From positions 29,819-93,818 of the forward strand of contig JABHEG010000179.1 in assembly GCA_018676675.1 (NCBI GenBank): a DNA stretch of 64,000 nucleotides, in the 5' to 3' direction. Below are positions 8,620 to 19,272 of this stretch, piece after piece (positions within the stretch are counted from its first letter, which is position 1; the number at the start of each line of letters is the position of its first letter). This DNA comes from Lentisphaerota bacterium. Its GTDB lineage: Bacteria; Verrucomicrobiota; Lentisphaeria; Oligosphaerales; JABHEG01. A program made the translations under genes and the position numbers. The notes beneath the pieces were generated by a model. It saw nothing but the letters and a program-made list of their open reading frames with translations, did no database searches and was not told where the DNA came from.

Positions 8620-9759
8620 TCAGGTGCTTCGCGCCCCGCAAATCAGGAAGAGCGTAACTTCAGGACGAGCGAGAAACCTGATAGGAGGCCCCCAGCTTCC
8701 GCTCCCCGGGCTCACGTAGAGGCCCGCGCCGTGTGACAGCTTGACCAACCTACCGTGCGGGAAGGGATATAGCAGTCTCACGATCGCGCTGAAGGGGAAG
8801 AGCTGTCCCTGATGTGTGTGCCCGGAAAGCTGGAGGTCACACCGCTCCCTGGCCGCTTCTGTGACGTGCGGACGATGCTTGAGAAGGACAGTGAAGGCCC
8901 CCGCCCCTACCGATCTCAGCACAGCCGCTTCGTCCACCTTTGGGTCCTTCCGTATCTCGGCAAGGGCCGGATCATCCACGCCGGCGATACGAACGTGGGG
9001 AGAGACCTCCCGAGTCTCGTTACGGAGCACGGTGAAGCCGGCGTCTCGGTGGCACTTGAGCGTCCCTGCCAGCCCGGGGTACGCCTCGTGATTCCCGCAG
9101 ACAGCAAACTTGCCCAACGGCGGTTGAAGTGCCCCGAACCGCGCCATCGTCTCGTCTGTTTCCGAACCAAGCCCATCGATCAGGTCCCCCGTGCTGACGA
9201 GAATATCGGGTGAGGCCTCAGCAATCCGGGCAAAGACGACCTCCGTTATGTCCTGACGGGATGTCCGCCCGACGTGCAGGTCCGCGATCTGGACCAGGCG
9301 TATTGGAGGCGCACCGACGTTAAGTTTGTCGGACAGCACGGTGACCGTCCGCAAGCGCACTGCCCCAGCTTCGAAATAGCCCCAGGTCGCCGCCCCCGCG
9401 ATGAAGGCCACAGCCCAGCCGACCTGCTGAGCCCCGGTGGGTAACCAGATCCCCACGCTCCCGCCGGTTCGACCCAGCACCGTCCCCAGGCGCCACACAT
9501 CGAAGAAGAGAAACGCACAGTCGAACCAGAACACGGCTCCCATCCAGCAGAAGGTCGCCAGGCTCAAAACGCGGAGACCGCTCTGCGGAAGCTGGTCGTC
9601 GAACCGATGGAGCACCAGGGGCAGGAAGAGTATCAGGCCAATAGTACAGGCCCCCAGGAGGAAGCATCCCCTGCCGCCACCGAACGCTGCCACAAACTTG
9701 TGGAGGACATAGGCATTCATCATGCCGTAGATGACCAGGTACATGAAGAAGAAGAGCAT
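8620..9759 (-). CDS. Membrane-anchored metallophosphoesterase (YkuE/YaeI type)
   Basis: A 379-residue protein with four hydrophobic segments in the first ~140 residues followed by a calcineurin-like phosphoesterase domain. The domain motifs appear in order: QIADLHVGR (D-x-H), STGDLIDG (GD), CGNHEAY (GNHE) and SGHTHQGQ (GHxH), which together bind two metal ions. Proteins of this build act on phospholipid head groups or similar phosphoesters at the membrane (for example UDP-diacylglucosamine-type or DHH-unrelated lipid substrates), but the substrate cannot be assigned here. It converges on the aldolase gene with 9 bp between stops. The upstream GGAGGT is 13 nt from the ATG, a little long. Confidence 0.85.
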   Translation of the reverse strand: MLFFFMYLVIYGMMNAYVLHKFVAAFGGGRGCFLLGACTIGLILFLPLVLHRFDDQLPQSGLRVLSLATFCWMGAVFWFDCAFLFFDVWRLGTVLGRTGGSVGIWLPTGAQQVGWAVAFIAGAATWGYFEAGAVRLRTVTVLSDKLNVGAPPIRLVQIADLHVGRTSRQDITEVVFARIAEASPDILVSTGDLIDGLGSETDETMARFGALQPPLGKFAVCGNHEAYPGLAGTLKCHRDAGFTVLRNETREVSPHVRIAGVDDPALAEIRKDPKVDEAAVLRSVGAGAFTVLLKHRPHVTEAARERCDLQLSGHTHQGQLFPFSAIVRLLYPFPHGRLVKLSHGAGLYVSPGSGSWGPPIRFLARPEVTLFLICGARST

Positions 9760-9841
9760 AGCCGATCGAAGGACCTCCGCTAGATGTCTATGTGTGGAGA
9801 AGCACTAAGATAGGCGCAATTGGGGCATAACAACCCCCTCA

Positions 9842-9981
9842 ACGTTGGCTGCGCGCGGTCTCAATGTGAGAGGCGGTGCCATCCGGCGACCTCTTCCTGG
9901 ATGCATGTCCCACGTTGGCCGCGCGCGGTCTCAATGTGGGAGGTGGTGCCATCCGGCGACCTCTTCCTGGATGCATGTCCC
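9842..9981. repeat. Two tandem 70-bp repeat units
   Basis: Units at 9842-9911 and 9912-9981 are nearly identical (a handful of differences). Each contains ACGTTGG followed by TCAATGTG, which pair imperfectly as a hairpin. The sequence just before the first unit (9811-9841) resembles the start of the repeat at 39411-39440, so this is a dispersed family. It sits between two minus-strand genes; plus-strand frames through it are not credible genes. Confidence 0.75.
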
Positions 9982-10007
9982 ACGCCCTATCTTCGCGCCA
10001 CTCACGT

Positions 10008-11039
10008 CTAGTGCGTCAGAGCGTAGAGCAGGAAATTGACCCCCAGACGGGTGTAGAAGACGTGGGCAAAGTCGCTGATCTCGCGGCTTCCGTAGTAGCG
10101 GAAGACGCGCCAATCGCCTTCGGGCTCATTCACCCAGGCGGGAAGCGCCCGCTTCTGGCAGAAAATGACATCCTGCCCGGCATCCTCTCGGACCACCTCA
10201 AATCGAGCTCCGCTGTAAGCCGCCGTGCGAAGGTAGTCCGACAGCCCTTCAGTCGTCTCACGAACGCGGAAGCGAATCGTCGTCCGCCAGTTGCCAAGTG
10301 TATTACGCCCCCACCCCATCGCGATGATCGGCGTGACAAGCACGGCCAGCCGTCCTCCAACCTTCAGCCCAACCGCGGAATACGTGCCGTCCGGCCACTT
10401 CTCGTTCACCACAAACTCACGCACCGTGTCAGGCAGAATCGCTGGATCGGGAAGACCCGCGTGATGGACTCGGAAAATGGGATGAGAACGTGACAGTGGT
10501 CGAAACGCCTTGCCCGGAAACAATGTCCCGAAGGCTTCCTTGAGCTGAGGACACGCATCCCACTCCCCGAAGCTGTGATGTTGGCCAAGTGCAGCGCTTT
10601 CACGCAGAAACTCGGCGTTGATACCCGCATCGATATAGAGGAATCCCCCACGCGAGAGGTAGCCTTTGAGCTGAGTACGCTCACGTTCCGAAAACGTCCA
10701 ATCCGATCGGTCTGCAAAGTTCGCATAGATGTACGGGCAGTCAAAAATCCGCTCGTCTTCGAAGGACTCGATGATAACCGGCTCGGGGATGACGTTCACG
10801 CTGGTCTTCTCGGCCACATGCTTCAGCAGGGTCGGGAGGGCATAAGGGTAGTGCCGCGAAACCGCCCGTCCGGGGATCAACTGAGCCACGCGCACAAGCT
10901 CCTGCGTCTCCTTCTGGAAAGGAGGCGTTTCGGGGCGGGCGGTTTTCTTGTCCTGAGCGCCACAGCAGGGCCAGCCGTTCAGCGCTCCCACCACCAGGAT
11001 CAGAACCCACAACACTCTCTCCGCTGCTCTGTACCTCAA
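10008..11039 (-). CDS. DUF4159 domain-containing protein, exported
   Basis: A 343-residue protein beginning with a signal peptide (hydrophobic VLWVLILVVGALNGWPCC, perhaps a lipoprotein or simple Sec signal). The DUF4159 signature IFDCPYIYANFADRSDW followed by LKGYLSRGGFLYIDAG is visible near residues 110-150. DUF4159 proteins are often found with BatA/MoxR-like membrane loci in Planctomycetes and Bacteroidetes, but no such partners are here, and the function is unknown. The start is TTG at 11039, supported by GAGGTGA just upstream; a GTG at about 11015 is an alternative. The transcript would read away from tRNA-Leu. Confidence 0.85.
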   Translation of the reverse strand: MRYRAAERVLWVLILVVGALNGWPCCGAQDKKTARPETPPFQKETQELVRVAQLIPGRAVSRHYPYALPTLLKHVAEKTSVNVIPEPVIIESFEDERIFDCPYIYANFADRSDWTFSERERTQLKGYLSRGGFLYIDAGINAEFLRESAALGQHHSFGEWDACPQLKEAFGTLFPGKAFRPLSRSHPIFRVHHAGLPDPAILPDTVREFVVNEKWPDGTYSAVGLKVGGRLAVLVTPIIAMGWGRNTLGNWRTTIRFRVRETTEGLSDYLRTAAYSGARFEVVREDAGQDVIFCQKRALPAWVNEPEGDWRVFRYYGSREISDFAHVFYTRLGVNFLLYALTH

Positions 11040-11111
11040 CCGTCACCTCGTTGTGAACCAGCCCTCTTCCCACCGCTCTGTCAATACGCTCCCCATAGGA
11101 AGTGTAGATGG

Positions 11112-11195
11112 TGCCCGGGACGGGACTCGAACCCGTACTCCCTTTCGGAAAGCAGATTTTAAGTCTGCTGCGTCTGCCGATTCCGCCACCCGGGC
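11112..11195 (-). tRNA. tRNA-Leu(TAA)
   Basis: The minus strand folds as a class II tRNA of 84 nt: acceptor GCCCGGG/CCCGGGC, anticodon arm GCAGA-CTTAAAA-TCTGC with anticodon TAA, a variable arm around CTTTCCGAAAGG, and a T arm with GGTTCGAGTCC. The discriminator base is A, as expected for leucine. CCA is not encoded. Confidence 0.95.
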
Positions 11196-11455
11196 AGGAT
11201 GTCGTCGTTCGGGTTGGCCAATTGTTCCTTGAGCAAGCGCCGGCCAACACCGGACTTCAGAAACTTCTCCCGCTTCAAGGCGGCAGAGTGATCTTCACAG
11301 AACTCGTAATATACCAACCGCAGCGGCCGTTTGCCTTTCGTCCGGGAAACGTGGCCGGCGCGATGTGCCTTCATCCGAGCCACGAGGTCCCGGCAGGCCC
11401 CCTTGTAGAGATCACCACCCCCTGCAACGCCCTGGACAACCCGCCGGACACGAGT
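11159..11455 (-). pseudogene. GIY-YIG nuclease family remnant running into tRNA-Leu
   Basis: The frame encodes the C-terminal two thirds of a small GIY-YIG (UPF0213/YhbQ-like) protein: DLYKGACRDLVARMKAH, then PLRLVYYEF, then ALKREKFLKSGVGRRLLKEQL. The first strand carrying the GIY/YVY motif is missing. An in-frame TGA (11456-11458) lies just upstream, and the only ATG (11383) is inside the domain. The frame continues into the 5' half of tRNA-Leu, and its TAA stop is exactly the tRNA anticodon. Both ends are therefore abnormal and a functional product is unlikely. An intact ancestor may have been integrated beside the tRNA. Confidence 0.65.
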
Positions 11456-11512
11456 TCACGAAGACAATGGCCTGGTCAAGGTCCAATCGTGTCTCCAACC
11501 ACGGTCCCACAG

Positions 11513-11612
11513 GAAGAAAGCAGGTTTTCCTGCCACAGGCAGGCCCGCCTCAGGCCGAAAGTCCGTTGCGTCTGCCATTTTCCGCCTCAGCGGACAGGCT
11601 GCCACCCGGGCA
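11513..11612 (-). repeat. Degenerate tRNA-Leu-like fragment with internal insertions
   Basis: The stretch from AAAGCAGGTTTT (about 11517) through GTTGCGTCTGCC (11565-11576), TTTCCGCC and CCACCCGGGCA (11601-11611) follows the order of the anticodon, D and acceptor arms of the tRNA-Leu at 11112-11195 in the same orientation. It is interrupted by palindromic insertions such as CCTGCCACAGGCAGG (11529-11543) and a segment at 11585-11599. It cannot fold as a working tRNA. It is probably a decayed duplicate of the tRNA end, leaving the GIY-YIG remnant between two copies. Confidence 0.5.
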
Positions 11613-11701
11613 CTAAGCAGACGCTAATATGCCCGACTCCGGGACAACCGACAACCCATTCCTCTGCCCTCTAAGGCTCATTCCGTCGAAGGCTTGGGGC
11701 A

Positions 11702-12811
11702 CTATGCGTTCGCGGCCGGCAATGTGAACCAGAACACGCTGCCCTTCCCCACCTCGCTCTCCACCCCGATCTTCCCGCCGTGCGCCTCGACCGCAAGCCG
11801 GCAAAAGGCGAGTCCGAGACCGGTCGAGTACTTCCGGCGATTTTGGCTGCCCTGAACTTGCCCGAACTTCTCAAAGATCTTCTCGCAGCTCTCCGGGGGA
11901 ATCCCAGGTCCCGTATCAGCGACGCGCACAGTCACCATGCCATCGTCGACGTCGGCTGTGATACGTACCTCGCCACTTCGTGGTGTGAACTTTATCGCGT
12001 TCGAAACGAGGTTCGCCACGACTCGGGTGATCACCTCAGCGTCGCAATCCGCCACCACAGACTGCTTCGGTGGATCGAAAACCACATGGCACTGTTTGAC
12101 CAAAGCGACGAGTGAAGTGAGAGCATCCCTTACAACCGGGCCAAGATCACTCGCGCTTCGTGTCAGGGGCATCTCCCCTGATTCCATGCGACTGACGTCC
12201 AGGACGGAGGAGACCATCTCCCTCAGGGAACTACCCGAGGTCAACATCTCGTCAAAGTCCCCGTTCTGTTGAGCCGTGAGTTGGTCCTTGAGATCATCAC
12301 GCAGTAACTCGGCCATGCCCAACACACCGGTCAGTGGCGATCTCAGATCGTGAATGACCATGTGCACGAGGCTGTCACGCAGCTGCTCGAGGTCCCTGAG
12401 TTGGGAAAGGGCTTCCGCCAGTTCCTGTCGTTTTCGGCGCAACTCGAGATGGACCGCGACCCGGGCTTCGACCTCGGCGGGTTGGAAGGGCTTGGTTACG
12501 TAGTCAACGCCACCGGACGCAAATGCATCGACCTTGTCCTGGACCCGGTCAAGCGCGCTGATGAAGACAACCGGTATGCCTTGGAGAGCGACATCAGCCT
12601 TGAGCCGCCGGCAGACCTCAAAACCGTCAAGGCCCGGCATCATGATGTCGAGAAGGATCAGATCCGGTGGATGCTCCGCCGCCAAACGTAACGCTCGCTC
12701 ACCGCTCCCCGCCACGCGAACGGCGTACGAATCCCGGAGTATGCCAACGAGGATATCGATGTTCTCTGGCGTGTCATCGACTACAAGAACGCTCTGCTTT
12801 GTCTCAGTCAT
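11702..12811 (-). CDS. Receiver-histidine kinase protein (REC-HisKA-HATPase)
   Basis: A 369-residue cytoplasmic hybrid. The start at 12811 (MTETKQSVLVVDDTPENID) is preferred to an ATG 54 bp upstream because GGGAGA lies 7 nt before it. Domains run REC (about 7-120, with LILLDIMMPGLDGFE), a short coiled linker, HisKA (about 150-215, MVIHDLRSPLTGVLG with the phospho-accepting His) and HATPase_c (VVANLVSNAIKFTPR, DTGPGIPPE, STGLGLAFC). A kinase whose N-terminal receiver is its input is expected to take phosphate from an upstream kinase; the preceding hybrid with an Hpt domain is the obvious donor (inference). It is the last gene of the minus-strand island. Confidence 0.9.
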   Translation of the reverse strand: MTETKQSVLVVDDTPENIDILVGILRDSYAVRVAGSGERALRLAAEHPPDLILLDIMMPGLDGFEVCRRLKADVALQGIPVVFISALDRVQDKVDAFASGGVDYVTKPFQPAEVEARVAVHLELRRKRQELAEALSQLRDLEQLRDSLVHMVIHDLRSPLTGVLGMAELLRDDLKDQLTAQQNGDFDEMLTSGSSLREMVSSVLDVSRMESGEMPLTRSASDLGPVVRDALTSLVALVKQCHVVFDPPKQSVVADCDAEVITRVVANLVSNAIKFTPRSGEVRITADVDDGMVTVRVADTGPGIPPESCEKIFEKFGQVQGSQNRRKYSTGLGLAFCRLAVEAHGGKIGVESEVGKGSVFWFTLPAANA

Positions 12812-12889
12812 CGGTTCTCTCCCTTGACGATCAATCCACATTGTGTTCCGGGTGATGCTCCTCATACACGACGGTCTGACCCCACTGCA

Positions 12890-15823
<2,934 letters not shown>

Positions 15824-15952
15824 AATGGACCCCTGTCACTCACGTCGGCATGGAGGCCGTCTGTCGCGGTCACTGTCCCAGCATCACGCTCCCGGCGACA
15901 AGCCCCATGCTCCCTAATCACGTACTCTGTTCACACAAGCGCCGCTCTGCGG

Positions 15953-18900
15953 TCAAGTCAACCCAATGCGGCTGTCAACTGGCAAATCCAGATGAAACTT
16001 GCTGTAGCCCCCAGGCTCCGACTCAACCGCTATTTCACCATCGTGGTCTTCCACAATCCAGTGGACGACGGCAAGTCCGAGCCCGGCGCTCCGGGAACGG
16101 TCTTTCGTGCTGAAGAAGGGATCAAACACACGCTCCGCGGCCTCCTTCGCAATCCCGCCTCCCTGGTCCTCAACCGTCGTTCGCAACCAGCGCCTTCCAG
16201 CCTTCTCGAACTCAACAGCCGTGATCGTGATGCTCTTCCCGGGGGCAGACTCCGGATAGCGCTCGTTGAGCGCCTCTCGAGCATTGGTCAGCAGGTTCGT
16301 CAGCGCGTGCTGGATCTGCTGCTTGCGGCAATGCACGTCCGACAGCCCATCCGGGACGTCGACACGGACGCTGATACAGTCCCCCTCCAATTCCCCACGC
16401 ATTGGTCCGAGAGCCCCGTTAACGATATCAGCGAGACGAACCGCGGGAGGAAGGGCCTGTTGATTCGGAACGGAGAACGCAAGCAGTGTCCGGACGATAT
16501 CCGCAACCCGATTGCCTTCGGACATGATCTCTGCCGCGAACTCCTGCGCCTCGGCTTCCTGGATCCCACCGTCCTTGATCAGCAGGGCGTAATTCACAAT
16601 CCCCATGATGGGATTGTTGATCTCGTGCGCTATCCCCCGAGCAAGGGTGCCAATAGCCGCCAGTCTCTGCTGCTGTCGGAGTCGCCCATCCAATTCCTTC
16701 TCACGTTGCTCTGCCAGACGGTGTTCAGTTATGTCCCGCATGACGTGTACGACGTGAGTCACCGTACCGGCCCCACCCCTGATCGGGAACGCCGAAACAC
16801 TGAAACAGCGGTTTCCCAGGTTCGGTTCCTGGAGCTCAACATGCACAGGTTTCCCATCCTCCAGTACGCCGCACAGGACGCAGCCTTCGGGACGCTTTTG
16901 CGTGCCGTGGACAAGCGTGTGGCATCGCGCACCAACCACCTCCTGGCCCGCGTACGCATCGCGCATGGCCTGGTTCGCCCGGACCACTGTGTGGCTGAGG
17001 TCAATGATGGCAACATAATCATCGATTGAGTCGAATGTGTTCTGCCAGTCCTCAGCCGCTCGCCTCACCGCCTCTTCTGCTTGCTTCTGAGCCGAGACGT
17101 CTCGCACCGTAGCCTGGAGGAAGGTGCCGCCCTCAAGCTCCACACGAGTCAACAGAACAGTCGCGGGAAACACCTCGCCATCCGCTCGTTGATGTGCCCA
17201 CTCGAAGAAGTGGCTGCCCTCATCCATCGCTCGGGTGATCATCTCTTTGGCCTTGTCCCCAGAAGGCCGCCCGTCCGCCTGCTTTTCCGGGGACAAGTCC
17301 CACGGCCCATGGGCAGTAAAATCCGCCTCATCGGTACAGCGAAACATCTCGACGCATGCCGGGTTCCCCGAGGTGAAACCCCAAGAGGGCGGCTCAAGGG
17401 TCATGATCGCATCCCGGGAGCTCTCAAAGAGGATCCGGTGGCGCTCCTCGCTCTCCTGCACGGCGTCCGCAGCCGCCTCACGTTCGCTGATGTCGCGAGC
17501 GAACGCGATGTTGTACTCCTGGTCACCAAAGCGCTGGTAGCTCAGTGCGATTTCGACTGGGAATGTGGTCCCGTCCTTCCTTCGGTGGCACGACTGGATG
17601 ATCGTCGAACCGTACTTCCTGAGCGTTTCCCAGTGATCAGGCCATACCTCTTTGGGGAAGCCGGGGTCAATGTCATGCACGGTCATCCCAACAAGCTCGT
17701 CTCGCGAGTACCCGAGGGCATGACAAGCCGCCTCGTTCACGTAGACGAAGCAGGCATCCGGCCCCATCCAGTAAACGGCATCCGTTGCATGGTCCATGGC
17801 GAACTGAGTCAAGTGGAGACGCTCTTCGGTCTGCTTTCGTGCGGTGATCTCCTCGAACGTGACAGCAAAGGTCCCTTCAGCGGGGCAGTAGGCGAGCACT
17901 GAATACCAGTGTTGATGCGGCGAGAAATACTGCTCGAAGCGAATGGGTTCGCCGGTTAGCGCAACCTCCCCGTAGGTGCCGATCCAGTCGAATTCCATGT
18001 CCCGGATATCCGGAGTGATCTCGGTCATGCGCTTGCCAATGGTCTCCTCTCGTTTGAGTCCCGTGAGCTGCTCGAACGCCCGGTTCACCTCGAGAAAAAC
18101 GTAATCGACCGGAAGCCCGTCGGCATCCGTCACAATGCGATGATAGGCGAAGCCATCAATCATGTTGTCGAACAGAGCCTGGAGCTGACTGCGGCTGTCG
18201 CGCAACGCCATCTCGGCCTGTTGCTGCCTGGCGACCGATGCTTCGAGTTCATGGGTTCTGGTCTTCACGCGCTGGCGCAGCGATTGAGACCAGACGAACG
18301 CCGCGATCAACAGAGCCAGAAGGACCAGTGCCAGCGTGCCCCCAACCATCAGGATGCGGTCCCAGGGGACGCCAACCGGCTCCGAGGCACCGAGCCAGCG
18401 GTCACGGATGCGACGGTACTCTCCGCTGTGCCTGAGGACAGCAATTCCCTCCTCAAACAGGCTGAGCAACCGAGCGTCTCCCTCACCGACGGCGTGGCAG
18501 TAGTCCGGACAATGGGCGTGTGGATCCACGACCACGATTCCATCCCACGCGTGTTCCTTGGCCCAATACAAACCGGGGAGGCGGGCGCAGAGCGCGAAAT
18601 CCACCTCGCCCTCCGCGAGCATCCGCAGGGCCTCCTCCTGAGTTCCGGTCAGCAGGAGTGCCTTCCCCACCAGCCCCTGCTCCACGGCAACGTCGTGCAT
18701 AATGTCGCCGCGCATGACGGCAACACGCTGCCCGACCAAACTCGCCAGCGACGCGTAGCCGGGGCTTCCTTCCCGTGCGAAGACCGCATGGTGAATCACC
18801 AGGTACGGAACAGAGAAGTCGACCAGCTTGTCTCGCTCAGCAGAATAGAACATGCCCTGCACGGCGTCGATCTCGCCGGCTTCAAGAGCAGCCCGTATAT

Positions 18901-19270
18901 CGTTCCAGGGCCCAAGGCGAATCCGCACATCAAACCCCATCACATCGGCGATCGCCTTGGTAAGCTCCACATTGTAACCGGTCGCTTCACCTTCCTCATC
19001 GAGAAACTCGTATGGTGGGTAATCGTGGTCGCCCCCAACTGTGACCACATGGACCGTGGAGCGATCGCGTTCGTTCGCTGATCGAATCGCCGGATGCGGA
19101 GCATCCTCGGCTGCTTTCACTCCAGACGCAAGGAGGCACGCCAGCACCACCATGGCCAGCCGACTCTGACCACATGCTCGTGGTCCAGATCGTGTCCCGT
19201 TCGTGTGATGGCTAGTGGTGTTCATCTGAGAACTCGCCCGTTGTTTGGCGGCTGCGAAGCGCCGTTTCAT
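15953..19270 (-). CDS. Binding-protein-PAS sensor histidine kinase (BvgS/EvgS-like sensor)
   Basis: A 1105-residue membrane kinase. A signal segment (LAMVVLACLLASGVKAA, residues ~37-53) precedes a periplasmic SBP_bac_3 domain (about 75-295, YPPYEFLDEEGEATGYNVEL). One transmembrane helix follows (about 305-325), then four PAS modules (about 360-855), HisKA (IGTLARGIAHEINNPIMGIVNY) and HATPase_c (QGGGIAKEAAERVFDPFF, SAGLGLAVVH). The sensor should bind an amino acid-like solute in the periplasm. There is no receiver, so a separate acceptor is needed. The start at 19270 has GAGGG 5 nt upstream and follows the preceding stop by 2 nt; an ATG at 19225 is an alternative. Likely cotranscribed with the genes on both sides. 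Confidence 0.92.
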   Translation of the reverse strand: MKRRFAAAKQRASSQMNTTSHHTNGTRSGPRACGQSRLAMVVLACLLASGVKAAEDAPHPAIRSANERDRSTVHVVTVGGDHDYPPYEFLDEEGEATGYNVELTKAIADVMGFDVRIRLGPWNDIRAALEAGEIDAVQGMFYSAERDKLVDFSVPYLVIHHAVFAREGSPGYASLASLVGQRVAVMRGDIMHDVAVEQGLVGKALLLTGTQEEALRMLAEGEVDFALCARLPGLYWAKEHAWDGIVVVDPHAHCPDYCHAVGEGDARLLSLFEEGIAVLRHSGEYRRIRDRWLGASEPVGVPWDRILMVGGTLALVLLALLIAAFVWSQSLRQRVKTRTHELEASVARQQQAEMALRDSRSQLQALFDNMIDGFAYHRIVTDADGLPVDYVFLEVNRAFEQLTGLKREETIGKRMTEITPDIRDMEFDWIGTYGEVALTGEPIRFEQYFSPHQHWYSVLAYCPAEGTFAVTFEEITARKQTEERLHLTQFAMDHATDAVYWMGPDACFVYVNEAACHALGYSRDELVGMTVHDIDPGFPKEVWPDHWETLRKYGSTIIQSCHRRKDGTTFPVEIALSYQRFGDQEYNIAFARDISEREAAADAVQESEERHRILFESSRDAIMTLEPPSWGFTSGNPACVEMFRCTDEADFTAHGPWDLSPEKQADGRPSGDKAKEMITRAMDEGSHFFEWAHQRADGEVFPATVLLTRVELEGGTFLQATVRDVSAQKQAEEAVRRAAEDWQNTFDSIDDYVAIIDLSHTVVRANQAMRDAYAGQEVVGARCHTLVHGTQKRPEGCVLCGVLEDGKPVHVELQEPNLGNRCFSVSAFPIRGGAGTVTHVVHVMRDITEHRLAEQREKELDGRLRQQQRLAAIGTLARGIAHEINNPIMGIVNYALLIKDGGIQEAEAQEFAAEIMSEGNRVADIVRTLLAFSVPNQQALPPAVRLADIVNGALGPMRGELEGDCISVRVDVPDGLSDVHCRKQQIQHALTNLLTNAREALNERYPESAPGKSITITAVEFEKAGRRWLRTTVEDQGGGIAKEAAERVFDPFFSTKDRSRSAGLGLAVVHWIVEDHDGEIAVESEPGGYSKFHLDLPVDSRIGLT

Positions 19271-19272
19271 CG

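Noticed and set aside
9820..10493. Plus-strand frames (63-205 codons) through the 70-bp repeats
   Set aside because: They translate intergenic repeats and run antisense into the DUF4159 gene.
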